64,000 nt of DNA, taken from assembly GCA_964605235.1 (NCBI GenBank), contig CAZSBB010000007.1:87712-151711 (forward strand), read 5' to 3'. Source of the DNA: CAZSBB01 sp964605235. GTDB taxonomy: Bacteria > Planctomycetota > Phycisphaerae > Phycisphaerales > Phycisphaeraceae. The notes beneath the pieces were generated by a model, which had not been told where the DNA came from, did not search any database, and was given only the letters and a program-made list of their open reading frames with translations. A program made the position numbers and the translations under genes. Of this stretch, positions 42,146-50,020 are shown piece by piece; position 1 is the stretch's first letter; the number at the start of each line of letters is the position of its first letter.

Positions 42146-44589
42146 GGCGCGACCGTCAACTGAAGGAACTTGAGCTTGTCGTGGAAACCAGCACCGGAGA
42201 GGGATTGCGTTTCGCGTTCCCCGGCAATCAGCCGCAGACGGCCCACATTGATGTACCACGGCGCGGCGGCCGTCGGTTGATCGCCCGCAATGCCGTCGAG
42301 TGGTTCCAGGTCATAGCGCTCCGCGCCGGCGGCGGGCAGGCGGATTTCCAGGCTGTAGTAATCCGCGCCCACATGGCCTTTGACCTGTGCATGGCTTTCC
42401 CAGCCGAACTCCAGCCCACCCATGCGGCTCAGATCGGTCACCGCGCCCACCGGACTGATGCCGATCTGGTAATGCGAATACACCGGAGTTTCGATCATCA
42501 CTTCGATGCCGTCGTAGTGGAACCAGTTCAGGTCGCCGTCGCGGGTGTGGCCGATGTTGACCTGTCCCATCAGCGGTTCGTCGCAGCGCACGCCCAGGAC
42601 CAGCGCGCCATCCTGCCAACCCAGCTTGACCGTGGTCGGCACCGTGGCGGAGCCAGATTCGCCTTCCTTCAGGGCGCGCTCCAGCGTGTACGTCGGCAAG
42701 CTGCGCCAGAACGGCTCATCCAGTTGCCCATCCAATTGCAGCGGCGCGGCGAGCGGGGCGGCGGTGATGGAGCGCACGTCTTCGCGGTGTTTATCCAAGG
42801 CGGCGCGCTGCGCCTTGAGCGGTTCCATGTATTGGATGATCAGGTTGATGCGTCGGCCGAAGACGGTGTCGCCGGCGGCGGCGCGGGCGGCGTCAATCAA
42901 CGCGAAGGCTTGATCGATGCTGTCCTGGTGTTTGGGCAGCTCTTTCCAGTTGGTTTGCGACCAGGTGAAGAAGGCACGCATCTGCTCGGCCGCTGGGCCG
43001 TAGAAGCTGGTGATGAACTCATTGACGATGGCATCGACATCCTGATCCGCATCCCACAGCAGGCGTGCGGTGACGTAGGTGTTGAGGTAGTTGGTGGGTG
43101 ATGGATAGATTTCGATGTACTCGCCCATGGAGATGCCGCGCAGGGAGCGCAGGTCCTCGGCGATGAGGTCGGTGAAGTAGACCGGCACGCCGCGGTAGAT
43201 GTTTTTCCGCCAGCCCTGCAGGTAGTACTCATATTGATAGAGCGGGACGCCGGAGGTGATTTTGGCAAGCCATTGCTGCCGGAGATCGCGGATGCGGTCG
43301 CGTGTGGGGTGGTCGCCGAACATCACCCGCGCCTGGGCGATGCCGACGACGACATTCGAGGGCAACGAATCGAGCTGGCGCGGCGGCTGTTGATAAGTGC
43401 TGTACGCCAGCGCCTGAATCTTGTGCTGCGGATGCATGCGAGCCACGCCCTGGGCGACCCGGGCGACGTACTGCCAGACGTAGTCGCTCATCGCGCCGTT
43501 CCAGCCACGCTCCGGGGCAGCAAAGGCCTGGGCGGCTTCGCACTCGCAGAGAAAGGTAAAGCCATCCGTCGGCCCCACTGAAACCATCGGCAGCTTGTAG
43601 GTGTCGAACAGGTGTCCCAGGTAGCGCACGTTCGCATCCACCAGCGGCTGGGATACCAGACACGGCACGCCCGGCCCATCCTTGCCCAGCAGCGAAGTGG
43701 TGATCGGCGCGTCGTTGCGCTGGGCGAAGTATTCCGGATGCGCCTGCTGAGTTTCTTCCCGGCGAATGACGTTGGCGGTTCCGTGCGCCACGCTGACATT
43801 GGTGACGATGCCCAGCGCCTGATAGCCCTGATTGGCACGCAGCCGCATCTGCCAGAGAATGCGGTCCCGGTTGCCGCTGTAGAAGTTGTGCCCCATCACG
43901 TAGAGGTTGCGCAGGATGAAATCGGGGCGCGAGGTCAGCTCCAGCGTGGGCAGCGTGATGGTGCTGCGTTGCGGAAAGACTTCGCCCAGTTCGCCGGGCA
44001 TGTACCAGCGGACACCCAGTTGATGCAGCAGATGATTGACGGCAAAGAACGTGCCGGCGTTGTCGAGATCAATTTCCCACAGGCCGGTGCCGTCCTGGGT
44101 CTGATCAACCTTGCGCCACAGGTGCAGCAGGGGGGACGAGAAATGCTCGCCGGTGATGGCGTCCCACTGCTGGAGATACGCGGGGATCGCATCTTTGTTG
44201 CGGGGCCAGGGCTCGGGGAAGGTGAAGTCACGGTCCGCCCCCAGCAGCGCCAGCCAATGGTCGCCGGTGACGATGCGGAACGCGCCGTTTTCCAGGTCAT
44301 CGACGCGAAGCTGCAATTGCTGGGTCTGCGCGCTGGGGCCGACGTAGATGCGAAAGGAGTTGTCAGCAGGAGGCGCGGAAACAATGGGCAGCGTGGCGCC
44401 GCTGATCTTGCGGATGTAGGTTTGCAGTTCCTCGCCTGCGAGTTTGATGGTGCGCGGCGCGTTGTCCGCGACAATGATGGTCGCGCGCGGCGCGCCTTGC
44501 TCCACCAGATAAACCTCGGCCCGGCTCAGCGCTGGCTGAACCAATATGCCAATCAACAGCGCCCAGATCACAGCCGGCTTGTGCCGCAT
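42142..44589 (-). CDS. Secreted DUF4838 glycoside-hydrolase-like protein with CBM9-like C-terminus (copy A)
   Basis: 815 aa from ATG 44589, where a Sec signal peptide starts (MRHKPAVIWALLIGILVQPA, then LSRAE); earlier in-frame codons encode a charged leader and are rejected. Architecture equals copy B: alpha-glucuronidase-like N-domain (RTIKLAGEELQTYIRKISGA), DUF4838 barrel (GPTDGFTFLCECEAAQ, PLYQYEYYLQGW, ISMGEYIEIYPSPTNYL) and C-terminal CBM9-like domain beginning near LDGQLDEPFWRSL. The third Cys of the CxCxxC seen in copy B is missing here, so the two may differ in metal or disulfide use. Probably acts on a polysaccharide outside the cytoplasm. Confidence 0.8.
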   Translation of the reverse strand: MRHKPAVIWALLIGILVQPALSRAEVYLVEQGAPRATIIVADNAPRTIKLAGEELQTYIRKISGATLPIVSAPPADNSFRIYVGPSAQTQQLQLRVDDLENGAFRIVTGDHWLALLGADRDFTFPEPWPRNKDAIPAYLQQWDAITGEHFSSPLLHLWRKVDQTQDGTGLWEIDLDNAGTFFAVNHLLHQLGVRWYMPGELGEVFPQRSTITLPTLELTSRPDFILRNLYVMGHNFYSGNRDRILWQMRLRANQGYQALGIVTNVSVAHGTANVIRREETQQAHPEYFAQRNDAPITTSLLGKDGPGVPCLVSQPLVDANVRYLGHLFDTYKLPMVSVGPTDGFTFLCECEAAQAFAAPERGWNGAMSDYVWQYVARVAQGVARMHPQHKIQALAYSTYQQPPRQLDSLPSNVVVGIAQARVMFGDHPTRDRIRDLRQQWLAKITSGVPLYQYEYYLQGWRKNIYRGVPVYFTDLIAEDLRSLRGISMGEYIEIYPSPTNYLNTYVTARLLWDADQDVDAIVNEFITSFYGPAAEQMRAFFTWSQTNWKELPKHQDSIDQAFALIDAARAAAGDTVFGRRINLIIQYMEPLKAQRAALDKHREDVRSITAAPLAAPLQLDGQLDEPFWRSLPTYTLERALKEGESGSATVPTTVKLGWQDGALVLGVRCDEPLMGQVNIGHTRDGDLNWFHYDGIEVMIETPVYSHYQIGISPVGAVTDLSRMGGLEFGWESHAQVKGHVGADYYSLEIRLPAAGAERYDLEPLDGIAGDQPTAAAPWYINVGRLRLIAGERETQSLSGAGFHDKLKFLQLTVAP

Positions 44590-44636
44590 GGCGTTTGCCT
44601 TGAAAAGAAGGGGAAATCCGCAGAATCGTCCGCGCG

Positions 44637-45374
44637 TCACCAGGTGTTCGCGCGCTGGTCGTACCAGGGCTCGCCGATGAGGTTGGTGCTCAGGACGCCG
44701 GTGGAGTAGTGAGTCGTCACCCATTCGCCGGAGCGTGCGTTGGTGGCGCGCCAGCCGAGTTCGAGGCTGGGGCCGGAGGTCGCGTGGCCATCGGCATACG
44801 CACGCACGAGTCGGCCGTCATAGGTGAAGGCGGCAATGGTGTCGCTGGGCCAGGCGTCCCAGTAACCATCGTGATTGCCCGCCACGAAATGGGTGATGTG
44901 AAACACCTCCGTCAGCAGCGCCAGCTTTTCCAGCTTGGGCTGCGGAGTACTTCCATTGAGATTCAGATTCCAGTGCGCGCCGGTGGCGAAGGTGCCGCTG
45001 GCCTGGCCGTTGTCCCACGGCATGCCGCCGCGGGTGTTGGCGCCATAGCCGGTGTACTGCAGGTTCTGCGAATAGCGCGCCCGACCGGGGCTCCACAGCA
45101 CGGTGTTGCTGGAGAGGTAGCCGGGCTTGAGCAGGGCGTTGGTCCAGCGATCGAAATTCCCCCCGCCGCGCGCCAGCGGCAGAAAGCCTTTGGAATCGTC
45201 GGCATACAGATGCAGGGCGAACATGATCTGCCGGGCGTTGATCGTGCTCTGCACCGCCTGAGCGGAAACACGTGCCCGCGACAACGCCGGCAGCAGAATG
45301 GCGATCAGCAGGCTGATGATGGAGATCACCACCAGCAGTTCGATCAGTGTGAAAGCGCGGGGGCGGTCAGACAT
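44637..45374 (-). CDS. Pseudopilin-like protein with prepilin N-terminal cleavage/methylation motif
   Basis: 245 aa. The leader MSDRPRA is followed by FTLIELLVVISIISLLIAIL, the class III prepilin signal with Phe at +1 and Glu at +5. The C-terminal part (GFLPLARGG, HFVAGNHDGYWDAWP, YADGHATSGPSLELGWR) matches the H-X9-DG style proteins that are multiplied in Planctomycetes and Lentisphaerae. The start overlaps the regulator stop by 8 bases, so the two are coupled. Processing would need a PilD-type peptidase, not in the window. It may form a fibre or secretion tip dedicated to this glycan operon (inferred). Confidence 0.85.
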   Translation of the reverse strand: MSDRPRAFTLIELLVVISIISLLIAILLPALSRARVSAQAVQSTINARQIMFALHLYADDSKGFLPLARGGGNFDRWTNALLKPGYLSSNTVLWSPGRARYSQNLQYTGYGANTRGGMPWDNGQASGTFATGAHWNLNLNGSTPQPKLEKLALLTEVFHITHFVAGNHDGYWDAWPSDTIAAFTYDGRLVRAYADGHATSGPSLELGWRATNARSGEWVTTHYSTGVLSTNLIGEPWYDQRANTW

Positions 45375-46548
45375 GGGATTTCCCTTCCTGAGTCATCAGG
45401 TCGGCGCGGGGCTGCGCGGCTGTCGGGTTAGCGCGAAACGGCCGGGTGGTCTGGCGAATCATCAGCTGCGCATCAATGGTGGTGGAGGCGGGCAGGCTGC
45501 CATCCGTGGGCCATTGCAGCAGCAGACGCGCTGCCGCCTGTCCCATCTCCCGGCGTGGGATGCGCACCGTTGTCAGCGCCGGCGTGAAGGTCGCCGCTTC
45601 CGGCACATCGTCGTAGGACGCGATGCCCACATCCTCGGGCACCCGCAGCCCAGCGTCCGCCAGCGCTGCGATGACTTCCATGGCTTTGTAGTCGGTGTCG
45701 ACGAAAAACGCGTCGGGCAGATCGCCGCTCTCAATGATTTCGCGCGCTGCCCGATACGCCTGCCCCGGCGTGATGCCGGCATCGCGCACATGCCGGGCGT
45801 GCACATCCAGGCCATGGGCTTGGAGCGTGGCGGCATACATGCTGAACTTGGGGTTCACCGGCAGCTTGAGATAGTGATGCTTGAGGCGACCGATGTAGCC
45901 GATGCGCTGGTAGCCGCACTCGACCAGATGCGCGCACGCCAGTTGGGTGGGTTGATGCACATCATGCTCAACACCCGGCAAACCGGGCAGCGACAGATAA
46001 GCATCCCACACCGTCACCATGCGGACCTGATCGTCGAGCAGCTTCGTCACCAGATGCGGGTCCGCGCCATGCGGCGAACGCACGACCACCGCGTCGTCCG
46101 CGCCCAGTTCGCCCAGACAGGCCTGGGTGAAGGATTCGACATAGATCACATGCGTTTGCCGGGCGTCGAGCACATCGAGAAACCCGCCGATGAGGTCGGT
46201 GGTGATGTGCAGCGTCTCGCGCGGCAGCTTCGCCAGACAGTCGGCGTTGAGCACCACGAACAGGCGACGCACCGGCCGAGCCTGCGCGGCTTCGCTGGGC
46301 CGAGTGGCGCCAGCGCGCACATACGTGCCACTGCCTTGCTTCTGCACCACGATGCCGTCGGACTCCAGCAGGCTGTAGCTGCGCCCAACCGTCAGGGGGC
46401 TGACCCCCAGCGATTTCGCCAGCGAAGACATCGCCGGCAGGCGCTGGCCGGGCCCGAGCTCACCCGAGTGCACCGCCTTGCGGAGCGCGGCAGCGATGCG
46501 CTGGTAAATCGGGGCGTTCGTGCTGTCGACGGCTTCGAGGGTGATCAT
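45367..46548 (-). CDS. GntR-type DNA-binding / LacI-type sensor hybrid transcriptional regulator
   Basis: 393 aa from ATG 46548 (AGGA 12 bases upstream; an ATG at 46593 is also in frame). Residues ~10-75 form a GntR winged helix (IYQRIAAALRKAVHSGEL, LPAMSSLAKSLGVSPLTVGR). Residues ~95-375 form a periplasmic-binding-protein-like sugar sensor of LacI/GalR type (YQRIGYIGRLKHHY, ALADAGLRVPEDVGIASYDD). AraR of Bacillus has the same plan. First gene of the minus-strand operon, divergent from the sialidase-like gene; candidate operators are described at 46603-46644. Confidence 0.85.
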   Translation of the reverse strand: MITLEAVDSTNAPIYQRIAAALRKAVHSGELGPGQRLPAMSSLAKSLGVSPLTVGRSYSLLESDGIVVQKQGSGTYVRAGATRPSEAAQARPVRRLFVVLNADCLAKLPRETLHITTDLIGGFLDVLDARQTHVIYVESFTQACLGELGADDAVVVRSPHGADPHLVTKLLDDQVRMVTVWDAYLSLPGLPGVEHDVHQPTQLACAHLVECGYQRIGYIGRLKHHYLKLPVNPKFSMYAATLQAHGLDVHARHVRDAGITPGQAYRAAREIIESGDLPDAFFVDTDYKAMEVIAALADAGLRVPEDVGIASYDDVPEAATFTPALTTVRIPRREMGQAAARLLLQWPTDGSLPASTTIDAQLMIRQTTRPFRANPTAAQPRADLMTQEGKSHV

Positions 46549-46602
46549 CGGGTCCGATTTCCTGGTGCGTCGGCCTAGTTTCAGTTTAATCAAGCATAAG
46601 AA

Positions 46603-46644
46603 TTGACAGTCATGTATATGATTTTTACAGTATTACACATGATT
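46603..46644 (+). promoter_or_regulatory. Candidate divergent promoter with paired operator for the GntR/LacI regulator
   Basis: The 188-base intergenic region has an AT-rich centre. TTGACA (46603-46608), a 17-base spacer and TACAGT (46626-46631) make a good plus-strand sigma70-like promoter for the gene at 46737. TGTATATGATT (46613-46623) and TACACATGATT (46634-46644) are direct repeats exactly 21 bases apart that straddle the -10 box; they match at 8 of 11 positions and all differences are transitions. Two helical turns apart fits one dimer or two cooperating dimers of the adjacent regulator. Inferred. Confidence 0.5.
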
Positions 46645-46736
46645 TAGTCAATGTCTTTTACCACTTTCGGCGCGAGAATCTCGTATTTCCGTGTCCGGCT
46701 TCCCCGCAAGCCCAGCTAAACTGCCTCGGAGCGCCC

Positions 46737-47855
46737 GTGCCAACTCGCCACGCGAATCCCGACCCCGGCTCAACCGACAGCGCCTTTGAGGTTCCGGAAA
46801 TTCAACTCCAACCCGGCGCTCGGTACGCTGCGTCCACCCGTCACTGGCAGGGCATACCCAGCATTGAACGCGCCGCCACCGGCCGACTGTGGGTCACGTG
46901 GTACAGCGGCGGCCAACAGGAAGACAACGACAACTACGTGCTGCTCGCCAGCAGCGACGACGACGGTGCGAGCTGGCAGCAACCGGCGGCGGTCATCGAC
47001 CCGGCGGGCATGACCCGCGCGTGGGATCCGTGTCTCTGGCACGACCCGAGTGGGCGGCTGTGGTGGACCTGGGCCCAAAGCTGTCCGATGCGCGGGCAGG
47101 CATGGGACGGCCGGGGCGGCGTGTGGGCCAGCATCGCCGCGCAGTCGGGTGCTGCTCATCCAGACTGGACTACGCCGCGCCGGCTGTGGCATGGGGTCGC
47201 GCTGAACAAACCCATCGTCACGCGCAGCGGCGCGTGGCTGTTGCCGGTGGCGCTCTGGTGGTTCTTCGATCAATTTGCAGAGCTCGCGCCCTACCGCAAG
47301 CCCGGCGTACTGGCGTCCACCGATCAAGGTGAAACCTGGCACTGGCGCGGCAGCGTGGAGGTAGACGAACGCAGCTTCGATGAGCCGATGATCGTGGAGC
47401 GGCAGGATGGAACCCTGTGGATGCTCATCCGCACCCGTACGGGGATTGCCGAGAGCTTTTCCATGGATGATGGCGTCAGTTGGTCCCGCGCCCGGCCGAG
47501 CATGTTGGCGGGGCCTTCCAGTCGTTTTCATCTGCGGCGCTTGCCTTCCGGTCGCCTGCTGCTGATCAACCATCTGGGCAACCCCATGCGGCAGCGTTCC
47601 CATCTGACCGCGCTGTTGTCCGAGGATGACGGGCAATCTTGGCCGCATCGCCTGCTGCTGGATGAGCGCGAAGGCGTCAGCTATCCCGACGCGGTGGCGG
47701 GGGACGACGGGCGGCTGTGGATCGTGTACGACTACCAGCGTTTCGCAGCCCGGGAGATTTTGCTGGCGAAAGTGACCGAAGCCGACATCATCGCCGGCCG
47801 ACTCACCACCGCTTCCGCGCAACTGCGGATGCTTGTGGACAAGGCGGGAACATGA
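46737..47855 (+). CDS. Sialidase-like BNR/Asp-box protein
   Basis: 372 aa; GTG 46737 with GGAG about 8 bases upstream. Four Asp boxes SxDxGxxW are present: SSDDDGASW, STDQGETW, SMDDGVSW and SEDDGQSW, giving a six-bladed sialidase fold. GIPSIERAATGRLWVTWYSG resembles the RIP-type first strand of sialidases, though the triad arginines cannot be assigned with certainty. No signal peptide, so cytoplasmic or exported by another route. It overlaps the next gene by ATGA and is divergent from the GntR/LacI regulator, which probably controls it. Confidence 0.75.
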   Translation: MPTRHANPDPGSTDSAFEVPEIQLQPGARYAASTRHWQGIPSIERAATGRLWVTWYSGGQQEDNDNYVLLASSDDDGASWQQPAAVIDPAGMTRAWDPCLWHDPSGRLWWTWAQSCPMRGQAWDGRGGVWASIAAQSGAAHPDWTTPRRLWHGVALNKPIVTRSGAWLLPVALWWFFDQFAELAPYRKPGVLASTDQGETWHWRGSVEVDERSFDEPMIVERQDGTLWMLIRTRTGIAESFSMDDGVSWSRARPSMLAGPSSRFHLRRLPSGRLLLINHLGNPMRQRSHLTALLSEDDGQSWPHRLLLDEREGVSYPDAVAGDDGRLWIVYDYQRFAAREILLAKVTEADIIAGRLTTASAQLRMLVDKAGT

Positions 47856-49321
47856 CCGAGCCAACCCTCCTGCAGTTAGGCCAGCGGCGCGAGCTGATGG
47901 TCGATCGTTACCTGATCGACCAGACCCACGGGCGCGTTGCTCAGCACCTGCATCAACCCGTTCCGCGCCAGATCGCGCTCCACACCGATCAACCCTGGGA
48001 AGGCAACATGTGCGGCATGGTGACCGTGCTGCGCGATCCCGCTTCCCGGCGCTTTCGCATGTACTACCGCGACGGCGATTACCGGCATCTGGCGAACATG
48101 AACGTGGCCCGCCGGGCGGTCGTCTGCCTCGCCGAAAGCAACGACGGCATCCACTGGACCCGCCGCCTGTCCACCCGCTTCCTGGTCGAAGGGCAACCCA
48201 CCAATATCGTCCTGCAAGGCGAAGGCGAGTTGAGCATCGGCACCGTCGGCTTTTTCCCCTGGCGCGACACCAACCCGCAAGGCGCGCGGCACGAGCTCTA
48301 CAAAGCCATCAGCTCCGACAACAATCGGCCGCCCACCGGCCTGTACCTGTTCACCTCGCCCGATGGCATCCACTGGACCCGCAAGCACGAAAAGCCCATC
48401 TTCACCGCAGCCCTCAGCCAGCGCATGCGCTTCGATTCACTGAATGTCATCTTCTGGGATGCAGGCATTCAGGCCTATCGCCTGTACTACCGCGACTACG
48501 ATGCAGACTCGAATCGCTGCATCCGCACCGCCACCAGCCGCGATCTGTGCGAGTGGTCCGAAGCCCACTGGTTGGACTACGGCCCCGACGCACCGCTGAC
48601 CCAGCTCTACACCAACGCCGTCGAACCCTACCCGCGCGCTCCGCATCTGCTGGTGGGCTTTCCCGTGCGCTATGTGCATCGGGACTGGTCGCCAACCATG
48701 GAGCAGTTGCCCGAGCTGGAGCATCGCAGCTTTCGACGCGACCATGCGGTGGGGTCGCGCTGCGGCACCGACCTGACCGACGCCCTATTCATGAGCAGCC
48801 GCGACGGTCAGCATTTTCACCGCTGGGATGAAGCCTTCATTCGCCCCGGCCTGCACCCGACGGGCAACTGGGCGTACGGCGACAACTTCCCCGCCCGCGG
48901 CCTGATCGAGACGCTGTCTCCCGCAGGTGTGCCCGAACTGTCGCTGTTCACCATCGAAAACTACTGGCGCGACAGTTGGATTCGTCGTCACACGCTGCGC
49001 CTCGACGGCTTCGTGTCCTGGCGCGCTGCGTATGCCGGCGGCGAATTGCTCTCGCACCCGCTGACCTTCTCGGGCTCACGCCTGCGCCTGAACCTGGCGA
49101 CCTCCGCGGCCGGCTGTCTGCGCGTGGAAATTCAGGATGCCCAAGGTCTACCGATTCCCGGTTACCGGCTGACGGATTGCCACGAGATCGTTGGCGATAC
49201 CCATGCCTACACCGTCACCTGGGCGGCTGGGCCTTCCGTCGAAGCCTTGGCGGGGCAGCCCATCCGGCTGCGGATTCAGATGGCGGATGCGGACCTGTTC
49301 GCGCTGCAGTTTGGCGACTGA
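47852..49321 (+). CDS. GH32/GH43-like five-bladed propeller protein
   Basis: 489 aa from ATG 47852, overlapping the sialidase-like stop (ATGA). The N-terminus QRRELMVDRYLIDQTHGRV then LHTDQPWEGN is a recurring signature of planctomycete proteins annotated as glycosyl-hydrolase-like. Blade-like repeats RFRMYYRDGDY, ESNDGIHWTRRL, SPDGIHWTRKHEKPIF and YRLYYRDYDADSNRCIR suggest the five-bladed propeller of GH32/43/68 enzymes. A C-terminal sandwich follows (~400-489, LRLNLATSAAGCLRVEIQD). Catalytic carboxylates were not assigned. No signal peptide. Likely cytoplasmic glycosidase or phosphorylase-like enzyme. Confidence 0.65.
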   Translation: MTEPTLLQLGQRRELMVDRYLIDQTHGRVAQHLHQPVPRQIALHTDQPWEGNMCGMVTVLRDPASRRFRMYYRDGDYRHLANMNVARRAVVCLAESNDGIHWTRRLSTRFLVEGQPTNIVLQGEGELSIGTVGFFPWRDTNPQGARHELYKAISSDNNRPPTGLYLFTSPDGIHWTRKHEKPIFTAALSQRMRFDSLNVIFWDAGIQAYRLYYRDYDADSNRCIRTATSRDLCEWSEAHWLDYGPDAPLTQLYTNAVEPYPRAPHLLVGFPVRYVHRDWSPTMEQLPELEHRSFRRDHAVGSRCGTDLTDALFMSSRDGQHFHRWDEAFIRPGLHPTGNWAYGDNFPARGLIETLSPAGVPELSLFTIENYWRDSWIRRHTLRLDGFVSWRAAYAGGELLSHPLTFSGSRLRLNLATSAAGCLRVEIQDAQGLPIPGYRLTDCHEIVGDTHAYTVTWAAGPSVEALAGQPIRLRIQMADADLFALQFGD

Positions 49322-49354
49322 ACGGTTCCCCCCACGAGCAGCCCAGCGCGGCCA

Positions 49355-50020
49355 TCACCACTTGATCGCATTGAGGTCCGGCGTGGCGGGGTGCCACAGG
49401 TCCACCGGCTGCACGGTCAGCTTGCGGTTGTTGGGTCGATCATATTCCGCCGGCAGGGGAGTAACCCGGCCCGGACATCCCATGACCATGCTGTGCGGCG
49501 GGACATCGCGCGTCACCACCGCGCCGGCGGCGATGAAGCTCTGGGCGCCGATGCGCATCCCCGGCAAGATGGTGCAGCCGCCGCCGATGACCACCTCGTC
49601 CTCGATCGTAGCGCCCTTGGGCGTCGGCATCGGATCGCGCCGGCCGGGCAGGCGATCGTTGAGAAACGTCGTCCCCGGACCAATGAACACATGGTTCCCG
49701 ATGCGCGTTCGGCTGGGAATGTAAACATGCGACATGATGCGCACGCCGGTGCCCAGTTCGATCAGTCCTTCCAGCGTGGAGTGATTGCAGACCGTGCAGT
49801 AGTCGCCGGCCGTCACCCGCGCCCGAATGATCGTGTGATGGCCGGATTGAAAGTAATCGCCCAGCGTCACATCGCCATAGATGATCGTGCCCAGCCGCAG
49901 GATGCCATGGTCGCCGATGACCGCGGGGCCGGCGTCGGCGTGATACCGATGCCCGACCACCACCCCGGCTTCGACCAGCGTGTGAGGGCCCACCTGGGCG
50001 TTGTCGTAGCTCGTGCTCAT
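49355..50020 (-). CDS. Hexapeptide-repeat (left-handed beta-helix) acyltransferase
   Basis: 221 aa; GGAG precedes the start, which overlaps the upstream stop by ATGA. Many [LIV]-G-x4 hexapeptides are visible: VGPHTLVEAGVVVGHRYH, VTLGDY, ELGTGVRIMSHVYIP, RIGNHVFIGPGTTF and GGGCTILPGMRIG. HTIIRARVTAGDYCTVCNHS contains a His suited to catalysis. Such WbbJ/NeuD/VioB-like enzymes acetylate sugars using acetyl-CoA as trimers. It is coupled to the ceramidase-like hydrolase and converges on the propeller gene 33 bases away. Confidence 0.82.
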   Translation of the reverse strand: MSTSYDNAQVGPHTLVEAGVVVGHRYHADAGPAVIGDHGILRLGTIIYGDVTLGDYFQSGHHTIIRARVTAGDYCTVCNHSTLEGLIELGTGVRIMSHVYIPSRTRIGNHVFIGPGTTFLNDRLPGRRDPMPTPKGATIEDEVVIGGGCTILPGMRIGAQSFIAAGAVVTRDVPPHSMVMGCPGRVTPLPAEYDRPNNRKLTVQPVDLWHPATPDLNAIKW

